Part shown: piece by piece, positions 44,089-54,361 of the stretch | Numbering within the stretch: the first letter of the stretch is position 1 | Layout of the letters: each line of letters begins with the position of its first letter | Source: Methylomonas sp. LL1 | GTDB lineage: Bacteria > Pseudomonadota > Gammaproteobacteria > Methylococcales > Methylomonadaceae | Direction of reading: 5' to 3' | DNA length: 64,000 nt | Assembly (NCBI RefSeq): GCF_015711015.1 | Contig: NZ_CP064653.1 | Span: 806,001 to 870,000 of the forward strand | Notes under the pieces: generated by a model | Told to the model about the DNA's origin: nothing | The model's input: only the letters and a program-made list of their open reading frames with translations | The model's database searches: none | Made by a program: the position numbers and the translations under genes

Positions 44089-45600
44089 TCAATCATCGTC
44101 CAGTTTAAAAAAACTAACCACACTCTGTAACTGTTCAGCCTGGCCGTTTAACTGCTCGGAGGTGGCCGCCATCTCTTCCGAGGCCGCGGCATTTTGTTGG
44201 GTGACTTTGTCCAGTTGGTGCATGGCTTCGCCGATTTGATTGATGCCCTTGGCTTGCTCGGTGGATGCGGCGGCGATTTCTTGTACCAGGTCGGATGTTT
44301 TAATGATGGTGGGCAACACATTGGCGATTAAGTCGCCGGCTTTTTCGGCAATGGCGACACTGTTGGAGGCCAGTTCGTTGATTTCCTCGGCGGTCATACG
44401 GCTGCTTTCGGCAAGCTTTCTAACCTCGGCCGCCACCACGGCAAAGCCCTTGCCATGTTCGCCGGCCGAAGCCGCTTCAATGGCCGCGTTCAATGACAAC
44501 AGGTTGGTCTTATAGGCAATGTCCTCGATCAGGCCGATTTTCTTGGCAATGTGTTTCATGGCTTTGACGGTTTCGATAACGGCTTCCCCGCCTTGTCTAG
44601 CCTCGTCGGCCGATCTGCTCGCCATTTTTTCGGTCACCTGTGCGTTTTCGGTATTTTGCTGGACCGAGCCGTTAAGTTGCTCGATGGAACTGGTGGTTTC
44701 TTCGACACTGGTGGCTTGTTGGGTAGTGGCCTGACTAATGGCTTGCGCGGTGGCGCTGACTTCCTTGGACGCGCTGCTTAATGCATCCGAATTGCCGCGC
44801 ACCTGTTGCACGACCTGGCTCAGTTGATCGCGCATCATTTTCAAGTCATACAATAAACTGCCTTGATCGCCGGGGTTAAGCATGACATCGACAGACAAAT
44901 CGCCGGCGGCCATTTTTTTCATGGTATCGGCGGCATAGCCGGGCTCGCCGCCGAGCTGATTCATCAATGCGCGGGTAATCCAATAAGCCGCGATACAGCC
45001 TAAAATCAACGATATCAGGGCTAGAATTTTGATGATATTGCCACTGCTGTTTACCGTGGCCTTTGCTTCCTCCCCGGTTTTTGCCATTAACTGGACTTGG
45101 TAATCGATTAGTTTGATGATGGCATCAAAATAGGCGGTTTGTAATTGTCTGACTTTGGTCAGCAGGTGTTGAGCGGCTTCATCCTGTTTGCCCTCGCCGG
45201 CCAACTGTATGAATTGATCTTGGGCCAGGAGATACGGGCGGCGGGCATCCTGCACGGCCTGTAACAAGGTTTTGCCTTCCACCGTTTTAATACCGTTGTC
45301 CAGCTTATCCAGGTTTTCGGAAATATTGTTACGGGCTTGCTTAATTCGGTTCAGTTCCTTAGTGATGGTGTCTTTATCATCGACTATCAGCGTGTTCCGC
45401 ATGGCGCGCGCTATGACATTGATATTATCGATAACATTATTGGCCCAGACGGTTTTGGGGAATTTATCGTTGACCATGTCGTCGATATTCAGCAAAAGTT
45501 GATTCATTCGAGAAATGCTGAGACCGGCAATAATGGCTAGCAACAGTAACACGCCGCCAAAACCTAGGCTTAAACGGGTTTTAACTTTCATGTCGCTCAT
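44089..45600 (-). CDS. methyl-accepting chemotaxis protein (4HB sensor)
   Basis: A 503-residue class I receptor. TM1 (about 10-30), a four-helix-bundle periplasmic domain (about 31-190, [20 protein letters not shown] and on), TM2 (about 195-215), HAMP ([27 protein letters not shown]) and the signalling domain with tip [43 protein letters not shown]. The ATG at 45600 is chosen because GGAG lies about nine bases before it; an upstream in-frame start would add nine residues. The C-terminus FFKLDDD has neither the xWxxF pentapeptide nor the ELF tail of the receptors in the main operon. Convergent with the GGDEF-EAL gene. Confidence 0.94.
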   Translation of the reverse strand: MSDMKVKTRLSLGFGGVLLLLAIIAGLSISRMNQLLLNIDDMVNDKFPKTVWANNVIDNINVIARAMRNTLIVDDKDTITKELNRIKQARNNISENLDKLDNGIKTVEGKTLLQAVQDARRPYLLAQDQFIQLAGEGKQDEAAQHLLTKVRQLQTAYFDAIIKLIDYQVQLMAKTGEEAKATVNSSGNIIKILALISLILGCIAAYWITRALMNQLGGEPGYAADTMKKMAAGDLSVDVMLNPGDQGSLLYDLKMMRDQLSQVVQQVRGNSDALSSASKEVSATAQAISQATTQQATSVEETTSSIEQLNGSVQQNTENAQVTEKMASRSADEARQGGEAVIETVKAMKHIAKKIGLIEDIAYKTNLLSLNAAIEAASAGEHGKGFAVVAAEVRKLAESSRMTAEEINELASNSVAIAEKAGDLIANVLPTIIKTSDLVQEIAAASTEQAKGINQIGEAMHQLDKVTQQNAAASEEMAATSEQLNGQAEQLQSVVSFFKLDDD

Positions 45601-45710
45601 TTTTCGTTCTCCAATGCGGGTGGCCAATGTGACGGAGTGGGTTATCTTGAAGAGTATAGTGGCGGAATTCCGGCAAGGCTATGGCCGGTATCGCGCGACA
45701 TTCTCGTTGC

Positions 45711-46817
45711 CTATGGCAACCTGAAAACATCGGCCAGTAAACCTTCCGGCGAGGGCTGGCGATTGGCGGCAGCGGAATCGTTGACGATCAGGATCGAAAG
45801 CTTGTCTTTGTGGTCGGCGGAAAACAATGTCATGCCTTCCGGATGGTCTTCACCTTGCCCATAAGGGATTTCTAGGATACGTTCCAGTTCAGCGGCCGGA
45901 ACCAGGCATTCTTGATCCACTGTCGCGGCATCCGGCCAGCGAAAAACCGCAACCGGGCCGTCCAGATTCATGCTCGGTCCGGCCAGAATCAATAAATCCG
46001 AACCGGACAAACACAAGTCGCGTATGCCCAGGCCATCCAGTTGCAGGAAATGTTTACGATACAACGCATGCTTGGGGCCAATATTCCGCAGATGTTTGCC
46101 TTGTTCATCCGGCTCGATTTCCAGAATCAACGCCCATCCGCGCAACACCGGGCCGCGTAAGCCGATAAACAATCGTTTGCCCACGACCGCCAGGCCCTCG
46201 ATGTCGAAACCGTTATCTTTGCCGGGAATAGCCATGAACGCCGCTAAATGCCTGTCCTTTTTCAGCGCTTGAGTGAGTTCATTGCCGTCCTTATCAGCGT
46301 GCAGACAAGCGGCTTTTAAGGTTTTACCCTGAGTTTCGACTTTTTTGACCAGGCTATAGAGACCGTTATTTTCCACTACGGGGATTCTGGCCAGCAGATA
46401 GCGGTTGCCCTCGCTCGATACGGTGGCCAATTTGTCTTGGTTAGCGTCATCGCCACGATCTGGTTTGGGTTTGCCGCGCTTAAGGCTGTGCGAACCTATC
46501 ATCCACAAATAACCGTCGGCATGGGCCAGGCCTTCCAAGTCGACTTCTTGCCCGGCTTGAACGGAAATATCGGGCGTTACAGGCAGTTTTAAAAAATCCG
46601 ATAAGCGGAACTGACAGTGATTGAGACCGATAAATTGGGTGTTCTGGTCGGTTTTGAACAGTGTTAGCCTTTCCAAACTCGCTGTTTCGTCGTTGGCCAG
46701 CCAGAGTGTGTCGCCGATTCGGGTGACCACGGATAAACCGCCAGCCAGTCTTTTGCCGTTGCCAAGTTGGTTCAGCGCAGGGTCAAATTGCAATAAAACT
46801 TGGCTGGTTGGCTTCAT
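45711..46817 (-). CDS. DUF3616 domain protein
   Basis: A 368-residue soluble protein, with no signal peptide seen (MKPTSQVLLQFDPALNQLG). The DUF3616 pattern covers nearly the whole chain: LWLANDETASLERLTLF, DLEGLAHADGYLWMIGSHSLKRGKPKP, FDIEGLAVVGKRLFIGLRGPVLRGWALILEIEP and YGQGEDHPEGMTLF. It looks like a six-bladed propeller related to esterase-like and phytase-like families. It starts 11 bases after the TlpA-like gene's stop on the same strand, so the two are an operon. No established function. Confidence 0.85.
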   Translation of the reverse strand: MKPTSQVLLQFDPALNQLGNGKRLAGGLSVVTRIGDTLWLANDETASLERLTLFKTDQNTQFIGLNHCQFRLSDFLKLPVTPDISVQAGQEVDLEGLAHADGYLWMIGSHSLKRGKPKPDRGDDANQDKLATVSSEGNRYLLARIPVVENNGLYSLVKKVETQGKTLKAACLHADKDGNELTQALKKDRHLAAFMAIPGKDNGFDIEGLAVVGKRLFIGLRGPVLRGWALILEIEPDEQGKHLRNIGPKHALYRKHFLQLDGLGIRDLCLSGSDLLILAGPSMNLDGPVAVFRWPDAATVDQECLVPAAELERILEIPYGQGEDHPEGMTLFSADHKDKLSILIVNDSAAANRQPSPEGLLADVFRLP

Positions 46818-46828
46818 GGCAGCAGGCC

Positions 46829-47317
46829 TCAGGGCTTGATTTTGGAAATTTGGGTTTCAAATTCCTCGATTTTCAAAGCCCCGCTTTTGCCGACGCGATT
46901 ATGTGTCGAGGAAAAGAAATAGGTTCTGGGTAATTCGCCATACCAGCCAGGATCGATTTCGTAACGTAATTTTTGCGCGTCGTCGCTGCCGAATATCCAG
47001 TTATCGAGGTCGCCTAACCGGTTTCGGGCCAGGATGTTCTTGACTTCGGAGGTGGCGCTGGGATCGTCGGTGGAGAGCATGACGATTTTCAAGTCCGGAT
47101 GATTTTGCCGAATCTGGTTCAGCACGCCCATATCCTTCAGGCACGAAGGGCAATCGACCGACCAGACGGCTAAGATAAACGGTTTGGCGGCATTTTCCCG
47201 CAGGATTTGTTGGTAACTGCCGGGATTGAAGGTTTTAACGAATTTTTCTTGGGCTTGGCTGCTGCTAACGGCTAGGGCCGATAACAGCAATCCGGCGAAC
47301 ACGGTTTTGGATGTCAT
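46829..47317 (-). CDS. exported TlpA/redoxin-type thioredoxin-fold protein
   Basis: A 162-residue periplasmic thioredoxin-like protein: signal peptide about 1-22 (ending SQA), then KPFILAVWSVDCPSCLKDMGVL with a CPSC active-site pair, and LKIVMLSTDD. The cis-Pro loop seems to be in GELPRTYFF. Such proteins reduce or isomerise disulfides of specific clients, often in cytochrome or copper-site assembly. It heads the pair with DUF3616 and is divergent from the Asp-box lipoprotein gene 160 bases away, whose protein contains a Cys-rich CECC motif that could be a client. Confidence 0.83.
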   Translation of the reverse strand: MTSKTVFAGLLLSALAVSSSQAQEKFVKTFNPGSYQQILRENAAKPFILAVWSVDCPSCLKDMGVLNQIRQNHPDLKIVMLSTDDPSATSEVKNILARNRLGDLDNWIFGSDDAQKLRYEIDPGWYGELPRTYFFSSTHNRVGKSGALKIEEFETQISKIKP

Positions 47318-47477
47318 TTGGATACCTTGCTAGAAGAATGAACGAATCGGCATCATAACCGAGGCTTATCCAGGATGAAAATCGTTTAGTAGCAAAGTTT
47401 TTTGGCTTGGGTTATCGTTTTCAGGCTGGGCGACTATCAATCGGCCTGAATCAGTTATCGACTTTGGGATCAATAAA

Positions 47478-48722
47478 ATGAAAATGGGTTTTTGGTTTTT
47501 TTTAACGGCTTCATTGCTCGTTAGTGCTTGCGCATCGCAGGCGCCGAGTCAGCCGGCAACGGATGTAAGCAACAAGGATTCGGCCGCTGGAAAACTCGTG
47601 GTTTGTTCTGATAAAACCACGGCTTCCGTCGCTTGCTCGAATACGGTAACGGCTGTTTTTGACTCAAAGGGCAGGCTCTGGGTGGCCTGGGTTAATCAAG
47701 ATCATGTTTATGTGCAGCGTTCGGGTGACAAAGGCAATAGCTTTTCCGAGCCGGTTGTGGTGAATAAGATTGCCGAGCCGATTATTGCCCACGATGAATA
47801 TCGGCCAAAAATTCAATTGGACCAACAAGGCAATATTTTTCTGACTTGGACCCGTAGTCTGGATAAACGTCATACCGGTCATATTCGTTTCAGCCGTTCG
47901 CTTGATGGCGGCAAAAGTTTTTCCGAGCCGGTGACGGTCAACGATAACCAAGATGTAATCAGCCACCGCTTCGATAGTCTGTTAGTCGGTGAAAACGGTG
48001 AAATTTTCATTGCCTGGCTGGATGCGCGGGATAAGGAAAAAGCCAAAACCGGCAGTGCGGAATTTTTGGGGACGTCGCTGTATTACGCTTGGTCGGATGA
48101 TGGCGGAAAAAGTTTTCATGCCAACCAGTTAGTGGCTCCGCATACCTGCGAATGTTGTCGGCTGGGTACGGCACTGGACTTAGACAATCTACCGGTGGTG
48201 ATTTGGCGGCATGTGTTTCCCGGCGGTATTCGGGATCACGCCTTGATTAAATTTGAAAATTGGCAAACCCCAGGTGAATTGAGGCAATTGAGTCATGAAA
48301 ACTGGAAAATCGACGCTTGTCCGCATCACGGGCCGGCTTTGGCGATTGCCGACGATGGGGCTTATCACGCTGTTTGGTTTAGCGGGGCAGAGTCTCGGCA
48401 GGGACTGTATTATGGTTATTCGACGGATCAAGGCTTGACATTCGCCGGCAGCATGCATTTCGGCGGGCAGGGGGCAATGCACCCGCATCTGGCAACCCTG
48501 GGCCAACAGGTGGCTATTACTTGGTTAGAGTTTGATGGCACTAACACCGTGGTGCGGCTTTTACGGTCGTCTGATGCCGGCAAGAGCTGGTCAGAACCCA
48601 GGCAGGTCGCTACCGCGGCTGGGCCGGCGGATTACCCATATTTGGTGGCCGATCGGGCGGCCATTTATTTATCCTGGCGCAACGGCCAAGGCTATCAAAT
48701 CAGGGCGTTGGAGTCATTTTAA
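47478..48722 (+). CDS. Asp-box (sialidase-like) propeller lipoprotein with a CECC motif
   Basis: A 414-residue lipoprotein; lipobox LVSAC gives mature Cys18. Repeated Asp boxes (SGDKGNSF, SLDGGKSF, SDDGGKSF, STDQGLTF, SSDAGKSW) space the chain as a BNR propeller. The catalytic residues of true sialidases (Arg triad, Tyr/Glu pair) are not evident, so I would not call it a sialidase. Near residue 222 it has HTCECCRLG, a Cys-rich motif that could bind a metal or form disulfides. It lies upstream of the TonB-dependent receptor gene in the same direction, separated by 460 bases and a terminator, and divergent from a thioredoxin-like protein. A role in metal or substrate handling at the outer membrane is inference. 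Confidence 0.82.
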   Translation: MKMGFWFFLTASLLVSACASQAPSQPATDVSNKDSAAGKLVVCSDKTTASVACSNTVTAVFDSKGRLWVAWVNQDHVYVQRSGDKGNSFSEPVVVNKIAEPIIAHDEYRPKIQLDQQGNIFLTWTRSLDKRHTGHIRFSRSLDGGKSFSEPVTVNDNQDVISHRFDSLLVGENGEIFIAWLDARDKEKAKTGSAEFLGTSLYYAWSDDGGKSFHANQLVAPHTCECCRLGTALDLDNLPVVIWRHVFPGGIRDHALIKFENWQTPGELRQLSHENWKIDACPHHGPALAIADDGAYHAVWFSGAESRQGLYYGYSTDQGLTFAGSMHFGGQGAMHPHLATLGQQVAITWLEFDGTNTVVRLLRSSDAGKSWSEPRQVATAAGPADYPYLVADRAAIYLSWRNGQGYQIRALESF

Positions 48723-48847
48723 TTCATGACGGCGGATTGTCGGCAAAAATACCGAGGTATTTGGCGCATTACAACCCGCTAATTTATGTCATATAGCATA
48801 GTTTAATTAATTGGGAGAAGGTCTTCTGGTTTTCGTTTAGTGATGAC

Positions 48848-48904
48848 AGCCTGATTATACCTGGCTTCCGGCCATTCGGAATCGGCTATATCAGGCTTTT
48901 TTAA
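48848..48904 (+). terminator. terminator after the Asp-box lipoprotein gene
   Basis: AGCCTGAT at 48848-48855 pairs with ATCAGGCT at 48890-48897, followed by TTTTTTAATT. The long loop region can form extra pairs. It separates the lipoprotein gene from the TonB-receptor gene. Confidence 0.7.
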
Positions 48905-48963
48905 TTGAGAATGATTTTTAGTTGATGTGGCAAATCCCCCTGAAATCGTCAAAATAATCGGTT

Positions 48964-48982
48964 ATTTAACGCAGATTAATTA
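48964..48982. promoter_or_regulatory. 19-base motif shared with the riboswitch/CTERM gene upstream region
   Basis: ATTTAACGCAGATTAATTA, differing at one base from 55021-55039. It lies 204 bases before the TonB-receptor ATG. Further patchy similarity follows in both places (a TATTAGGG stretch about 30-40 bases on), so a shared promoter or regulator site is likely. Factor unknown. Confidence 0.5.
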
Positions 48983-49185
48983 TTGTATAACTGGGAAGGG
49001 CGGAAATACCGAGTATTAGGGTTGTAATTTAATGCTTACATATTTTATAAGATACTGTATTTTAAGTTATTTGGTGTTGTTGGTATAAGGGTTGCGATCT
49101 AAATCAAGCTCTATTCCTGCTTTGCTTGCCGCAAAAGTGGATTTTTGGAGTTTGATATTGACTGAATAACCAGGTAACACGACTC

Positions 49186-51504
49186 ATGCATAGAACAACT
49201 AAAATAACGCCGGCAATCATGTTGCTGCCGGGTGTCATGATTTTACCGACAGCGCCGCGGGCCGCCGAACCTGAAGCCGTCAAACTTGAAGCCGTCGAAG
49301 TTTCATCAACCGAAGGGCAATTGTTCCCGCAAACCGCGAAGGCCACGCCAACCTATCAGGTGAATGTCAAGGAAGTCGAAAAATTCGTTAATGCCACGAC
49401 TGTTGAAGATTACTTAAGATTTTCGCCATCACTGAATATACGTAAACGTTATATCGGTGATCCGAATGGTTCATTGGGCATGCGCGGCTCCAACGTGTTC
49501 CAAACCGCGCATACCATGGTGTTTGCCGACGGCATGCCGCTGCATAATCCCTTGCGTACTACTTTCAACGGCGCGCCGCGCTGGTCCATGGTGTCGCCCA
49601 GCGAAGTGGAATCGGCCGATGTACTGTACGGACCTTTTTCCGCGCAATACGGCGGTAATTCGTTTGGCGGCGTCGTCAATCTGAATACGCGCATGCCGGA
49701 CAAGTTTGAAGCGCATGTCGATGCGATGGGCATGTTTCAAGACGCGCATCGGCGCGGCCGCAACGACACCTTGAGCGGTTTTAAAACCAATATATCGGCC
49801 GGTAATCGCTTCGACAAGTTCAGCCTGTTTGCCTCCTATAACCATCTGGAAAACGAAGGGCAGCCGATGACGCCGAGAACCACGGCAACCTCAACCGCGG
49901 CCGGGGGCACGGCCGTAACCGGGGGGATTCAGGAGCGTCAGCCGAACGCTACGCCTGGCATGTATCTGGGGGACGACGGTATAGCCCAGTCCACTACGGA
50001 TTTGTTTAAGGTCAAACTGGGTTACGATTTTACCCCGGACCTGCAAGGCCGTTTCACCATCGCTTATGAAGAGCGTCTTGGCGTAACCGACGACCCCTTG
50101 AGTTTACTGAAGGATAGTAACGGTAATACCGTTTGGGGCGGGGCGACGAATACCGGCGACAGCCAGAGTACCAACTATCGGCAGGACGGAAAACGGTTCG
50201 CGGTACCTGGGGCGACCTTTAACGTATCCGAATCCGAGCGTCAGGCTCTCAACTATGGTTTGAGTTTGAAAGGTAAAGTTTCGGAAGATTGGAGTATCGA
50301 TACCACGGCCAGCTACTACGATGCGTTCAGGGATAAATCGGTATCGTCGTCATTAAATCCCAATCATCCGCTTAATCGGAATAAAGGCCAGGTGAATGAT
50401 ATCGATGCTTGGTGGGCCAATTACGATATTAAGCTGTCTACCGATAATTTCCTGCAAAACAAGGATTTGTCGTTCATGGGCGGTTACCAATTGAGCCATG
50501 CGTCGTTAAATAGTAAGACATTTGATAGCAATAACTATGTCGCCGGTACCAGGGCGGGCATGACCAATGATAGCGGCGGCGAAACCCAGACTAATAGCGT
50601 GTTTTCGCAGTTGGAATGGCGCTTTTTGCCTGATTGGGCCATCATGGCCGGCGCCCGTTTGGATAATTGGCAGGCTATTGGCGGGCACGTTTATACCGCT
50701 ACCTCGACTGAAAATTATGCCGACCGGGATGCGACTCGGATTTCGCCGAAAGCGTCGTTGGAGTTTTCACCCGATGTCTGGACTTTCCGCTATTCGTTCT
50801 CGAAAGCCTATCGTTTCCCGATTGCCGAAGAGATGTTCCTGAGCAACTCCCGCTTTAATACCCAATCAATAGCATTTCCCGGCTTGGGACCGGAAAACGG
50901 TTATTTCCATAACTTGATGGCCCAATATGATTTAGCCAAAGGTTTTGTACGGGCGAATTTTTTCTACGATTTGATCAACGATGAAATCGCCAATACCTTG
51001 CAAAACTTTGGCAACGTAGCCGTGACCACTTTTCAACCGATCGAACAAACCGAAACCATCGGCGTGGATCTGACCTTCCAACAAAATCAACTGTTTGATT
51101 TGCCCCTGGATTTCATGGTCAACGGCACCTTTATGAACAAGCAGATCGTGAAAAACAGCCGCAATACCGGCTTGGTCGGCAACGAATGGGATAGAATTCC
51201 CAAACTGCAGGTTAATACTTCGGCGACCTACCACATCTTGCCGGTATGGGATTTCTCGGCGGCGGTGCGTTACCGGAGCGATGTGTTTCAACGGTTGGAG
51301 AATACCGATACCGAGTCCAATGTTTATGGCGGTACCGATGAATACACCTTTGTCGATCTGAAAACCAGCTATCAATTGCCGACTTATCAGCATCTGAAAA
51401 GCACGATTTCGGCCGGTATCGATAATGTGTTCGATCAGAGCGCCTTTGAAAATCACCCATTCCCGCAACGTACTTACTTTGTCAAGGCCTCTTTCGATTA
51501 CTAA
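49186..51504 (+). CDS. TonB-dependent outer-membrane receptor
   Basis: A 772-residue receptor. A signal peptide spans about 1-27 (ends PRAA), followed by a TonB-box-like LEAVEVSST and the plug domain (VEDYLRFSPSLNIRKRYIGDPNGSLGMRGSN, then ADVLYGPFSAQYGGNSFGGVVNLNTR). A 22-strand-type barrel ends in the aromatic VKASFDY. These receptors import iron chelates, cobalamin, copper chelates or sugars with energy from TonB-ExbBD. The N-terminal extension is too short to act as a signalling (FecA-like) domain. No siderophore genes are nearby. The 460-base upstream region has an AT-rich, Fur-box-like stretch but only a weak match. Ligand unknown. Confidence 0.93.
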   Translation: MHRTTKITPAIMLLPGVMILPTAPRAAEPEAVKLEAVEVSSTEGQLFPQTAKATPTYQVNVKEVEKFVNATTVEDYLRFSPSLNIRKRYIGDPNGSLGMRGSNVFQTAHTMVFADGMPLHNPLRTTFNGAPRWSMVSPSEVESADVLYGPFSAQYGGNSFGGVVNLNTRMPDKFEAHVDAMGMFQDAHRRGRNDTLSGFKTNISAGNRFDKFSLFASYNHLENEGQPMTPRTTATSTAAGGTAVTGGIQERQPNATPGMYLGDDGIAQSTTDLFKVKLGYDFTPDLQGRFTIAYEERLGVTDDPLSLLKDSNGNTVWGGATNTGDSQSTNYRQDGKRFAVPGATFNVSESERQALNYGLSLKGKVSEDWSIDTTASYYDAFRDKSVSSSLNPNHPLNRNKGQVNDIDAWWANYDIKLSTDNFLQNKDLSFMGGYQLSHASLNSKTFDSNNYVAGTRAGMTNDSGGETQTNSVFSQLEWRFLPDWAIMAGARLDNWQAIGGHVYTATSTENYADRDATRISPKASLEFSPDVWTFRYSFSKAYRFPIAEEMFLSNSRFNTQSIAFPGLGPENGYFHNLMAQYDLAKGFVRANFFYDLINDEIANTLQNFGNVAVTTFQPIEQTETIGVDLTFQQNQLFDLPLDFMVNGTFMNKQIVKNSRNTGLVGNEWDRIPKLQVNTSATYHILPVWDFSAAVRYRSDVFQRLENTDTESNVYGGTDEYTFVDLKTSYQLPTYQHLKSTISAGIDNVFDQSAFENHPFPQRTYFVKASFDY

Positions 51505-51516
51505 GCGAAAGACCGG

Positions 51517-51559
51517 AACCACCCAAGATATGCGCTTGCTACATCTTGGGTGGTTTTTA
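51517..51559 (+). terminator. rho-independent terminator after the TonB receptor
   Basis: AACCACCCAAGAT at 51517-51529 pairs perfectly with ATCTTGGGTGGTT at 51542-51554, followed by a T run. It closes the receptor transcript. Confidence 0.92.
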
Positions 51560-51640
51560 TTGTTTTATCCCCATCAATCTCTATTTCTCTGCAAGACATA
51601 CATATTCGGGAAACTTTTGCGATGAACTCGGCCGATCTTG

Positions 51641-51790
51641 GCTTAGGGTTTGGTAAAAAACAACTTCCCGGCTGGACGATGTTAGGAGGGGGTTTAGCCG
51701 CGACCGAAGGCTTGACAAGTCGCGGCTAAAGCCCCTCCCACGATATACAAGCATCGAAACCGGGACGTTATTTTTGGCGAAATCCTTAGC
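51641..51790. repeat. dispersed imperfect-inverted-repeat element (copy C)
   Basis: About 150 bp. The ends GCTTAGGGTTTGGTAAAAAA and the complement of its right end (GCTAAGGATTTCGCCAAAAA) are inverted repeats of one another. They match the TTTTTG-rich end of the elements at 34665 and 57161. Inside, arms at 51685-51704 and 51719-51738 form a stem of about 20 bp around a 14-base loop; the core differs from the other copies. Confidence 0.62.
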
Positions 51791-51947
51791 CGACTCACCA
51801 AGGGAAGCCGGTCCATCTTCTGTTTCTAACTCATAGGTATCGGCAAGGCAAGTAAGTAGTTGCCCTGGGTTATTGACGCCTTCGATTTGCTGCTATTATG
51901 GTTGCCAAGGCAGCCACGATAATCCAACAGTTCATTCGAATAGTCAC

Positions 51948-54254
51948 ATGTCCGGTCAAACCATCAAGTATTTAGAACTCGTCGATGTCGACAGTCTGCG
52001 GACGCTGATGGACAGCTTGAGTCAAGTAATCGGTATCGCCAATGCGATTATCGACACCGATGGCGTGGTGATTACCAGTTCCGGTTGGCAGGATACTTGT
52101 GTCAAATTTCATCGGGTCAATCCGCAAACTTGCATCAATTGCATCGAAAGCGACACGTCGCTGGTCAAAAGCATGCTGAAGGGGGAGGATTTCGCGATCT
52201 ATAACTGTCTGAACGGTTTGGTGGACACGGCGATGCCTATTGTTGTCGATGGCCAACATGTAGCGAATGTATTTACCGGCCAATGCTTTACCGAACCACC
52301 GGATTTCGAATTTTTTCGCGGGCAAGCTCGGCAATATGGTTTCGACGAAGTCGACTATCTGGATGCTATCGCCAAGGTGCCGGTGCTTTCCCGGCAGCGG
52401 ATCGAAATCATCACCCAAGTGTACGCGCAAATTGCACGGATGTTGGCCTCCAGTGGCCTGGTCCGTTTACGTGAAAAACAGGCGACGGCCGAATTGGCAA
52501 AACTCAATAACGAGCTGACTCGGCGAGTTCGGGATAGAACACGGGAACTGTCCGATAAAAATCTGCAATTACAACAAGAAAAACAAGCCTTGGCCGACAG
52601 CGAAGCCAGATTGGCCGCATTGTTCGAAAATATGAGTAGCGGCGTGGCGGTCTATAAACCTTGCGAGGATGGCCGGAATTTCATGTTCACCGAGTTTAAC
52701 CAAGCGGCCGAACGCATCGAGAAAATCAGCCGGCACCAGTTGATCGGCAAAAAATTGGATGAAATCTTTCCCAATATCGATGCGTTTGGTTTGCCCGAGG
52801 TACTGAGGCGGGTTGCGAAAACCGGACAAGCCGAAAGCTTTCCGGTCTCGTTTTATCAAGACGGACGGATTCAGGGTTGGCGCGATAACTACATCTATCC
52901 GCTGCCTAGCGGCGAGATCGTAGCCATTTACGATGATGTCACCGAACGAAAACAAGCGGAACAGGCATTGCGCGACAGCGAAGCTAATCTGAAGGCTTTT
53001 TTTGATTATTCACCGATCGGTATCAACGTTCTGGACCGGAATGGCAAAGTTCTAGCCGTGAATCGGGCGGCCCGAGAAATGTTTGGTGTCGCTCCCGACG
53101 ATCCGTTGGAGCGCTATTGTTTATTCGACGACCCCGCAGTGCTACCGGAAACTAAAGCCGCGCTACGGCAGGGCTTATCGGCTTCGGAAGAGCGCTTCAT
53201 CGATTTTCAGCAGATTAAGCGCAACAGGCTCTATGAAACCTACAAATCCTCGGATAGCCGGATTTTTATCCATCTAGCGTTCAGTCCCTGTTTTACCCAA
53301 AACCAGGAATTGGCCGGCTACATTGCTTCGATTATCGACATTACCGAGCGTAAGCAGGCAGAGAAAAAGATGCAGCTAACCCAGTTTTCAGTCGATTGCG
53401 CCATCGAGTGTATCTATTGGATCACGGCCGATGCCCGTTTCCAATTCGTTAATAATACCGCGTGCCAATTTCTAGGCTATAGCCGTGAACAATTGCTGAC
53501 GCGTACCGTGATGGATATCGATCCCGGTTTTAGCCGAGAGGCTTGGAGGAACCACTGGCAACAAGTCAAGCAGCGAGGTTCGCTGCAATTTGAATCGGTG
53601 CATAGAACCCGTGAAGGCTGTGAAATACCGGTAGAAATTGCCGCTAACTATATCGTTTTCGATGATTGCGAATATCACTGCGCATTCGTGCGGGACATCA
53701 GAGAACGCAAGACATTATTGGCCGAACTGGAACACCAGGCCCATTTCGATTACCTGACCGGTATTGCCAATCGTCGCCATTTCATGGAACAGGGCGAAAT
53801 GGAGCTGGCGCGAGCACAACGATACGGCAATTCGCTTTCGATATTCATGCTGGATATTGATCACTTCAAGAAAATCAACGATAGCTTCGGTCATGCCGTC
53901 GGCGATAAAGTTCTGCAAAAAATGGGATGTATCTTTGCGCAGACATTGCGGGAAGTTGATATTCCAGGACGCCTAGGTGGGGAAGAGTTTGCGGTGCTAC
54001 TGCCCGAAACCAATAGCAGTAAGGCGCTTGAAGTCGCCGAGCGGCTCAGAAACTTTGTCGCCAACACCACAATTCCGTTGGAAGCGGGGGTGTCGTTGCA
54101 GTTCACCATTTGTATAGGCGTGGCGACGCTGAGGGAAAAAATTTCCAACATCGACAGCCTGCTCAATTTGGCCGACAAGGCGCTTTATCAGGCCAAGGAC
54201 AGTGGCCGGAATAAGGTTTGTGGACTGGAAGAATATCAATTATTCCGCTTGTAA
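51948..54254 (+). CDS. PocR-PAS-GGDEF diguanylate cyclase
   Basis: A 768-residue soluble signalling protein. The N-terminal PocR domain (about 8-175) reads LVDVDSLRTLMDSLSQVIGIANAIID and includes the Cys cluster CVKFHRVNPQTCINC, a likely ligand or metal site. A coiled coil (about 180-225) and three PAS domains (about 230-345, 350-470, 475-590) lead to a GGDEF-type domain (about 600-768). Its signature is GGEEF near residue 675, which is catalytically competent, so the protein should make c-di-GMP. The ATG at 51948 is preferred because the 25 upstream codons lack family similarity. The proximity of a c-di-GMP-type riboswitch 1 kb downstream is suggestive. Confidence 0.92.
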   Translation: MSGQTIKYLELVDVDSLRTLMDSLSQVIGIANAIIDTDGVVITSSGWQDTCVKFHRVNPQTCINCIESDTSLVKSMLKGEDFAIYNCLNGLVDTAMPIVVDGQHVANVFTGQCFTEPPDFEFFRGQARQYGFDEVDYLDAIAKVPVLSRQRIEIITQVYAQIARMLASSGLVRLREKQATAELAKLNNELTRRVRDRTRELSDKNLQLQQEKQALADSEARLAALFENMSSGVAVYKPCEDGRNFMFTEFNQAAERIEKISRHQLIGKKLDEIFPNIDAFGLPEVLRRVAKTGQAESFPVSFYQDGRIQGWRDNYIYPLPSGEIVAIYDDVTERKQAEQALRDSEANLKAFFDYSPIGINVLDRNGKVLAVNRAAREMFGVAPDDPLERYCLFDDPAVLPETKAALRQGLSASEERFIDFQQIKRNRLYETYKSSDSRIFIHLAFSPCFTQNQELAGYIASIIDITERKQAEKKMQLTQFSVDCAIECIYWITADARFQFVNNTACQFLGYSREQLLTRTVMDIDPGFSREAWRNHWQQVKQRGSLQFESVHRTREGCEIPVEIAANYIVFDDCEYHCAFVRDIRERKTLLAELEHQAHFDYLTGIANRRHFMEQGEMELARAQRYGNSLSIFMLDIDHFKKINDSFGHAVGDKVLQKMGCIFAQTLREVDIPGRLGGEEFAVLLPETNSSKALEVAERLRNFVANTTIPLEAGVSLQFTICIGVATLREKISNIDSLLNLADKALYQAKDSGRNKVCGLEEYQLFRL

Positions 54255-54361
54255 TGACCTCATCGGTTACGATTGGCCATAATTGGGCTGGCCCTAGAGT
54301 CAGTTAATCGTCTAAAAAATCACCCTATTGATTTGCGCTCAAGCCGTCGTGGTTTTTCAAC

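Noticed and set aside
47478..48722. True sialidase
   Set aside because: Asp boxes are present but the sialidase Arg triad and Tyr/Glu nucleophile are not evident, and the CECC motif points elsewhere, so it is called a propeller lipoprotein.
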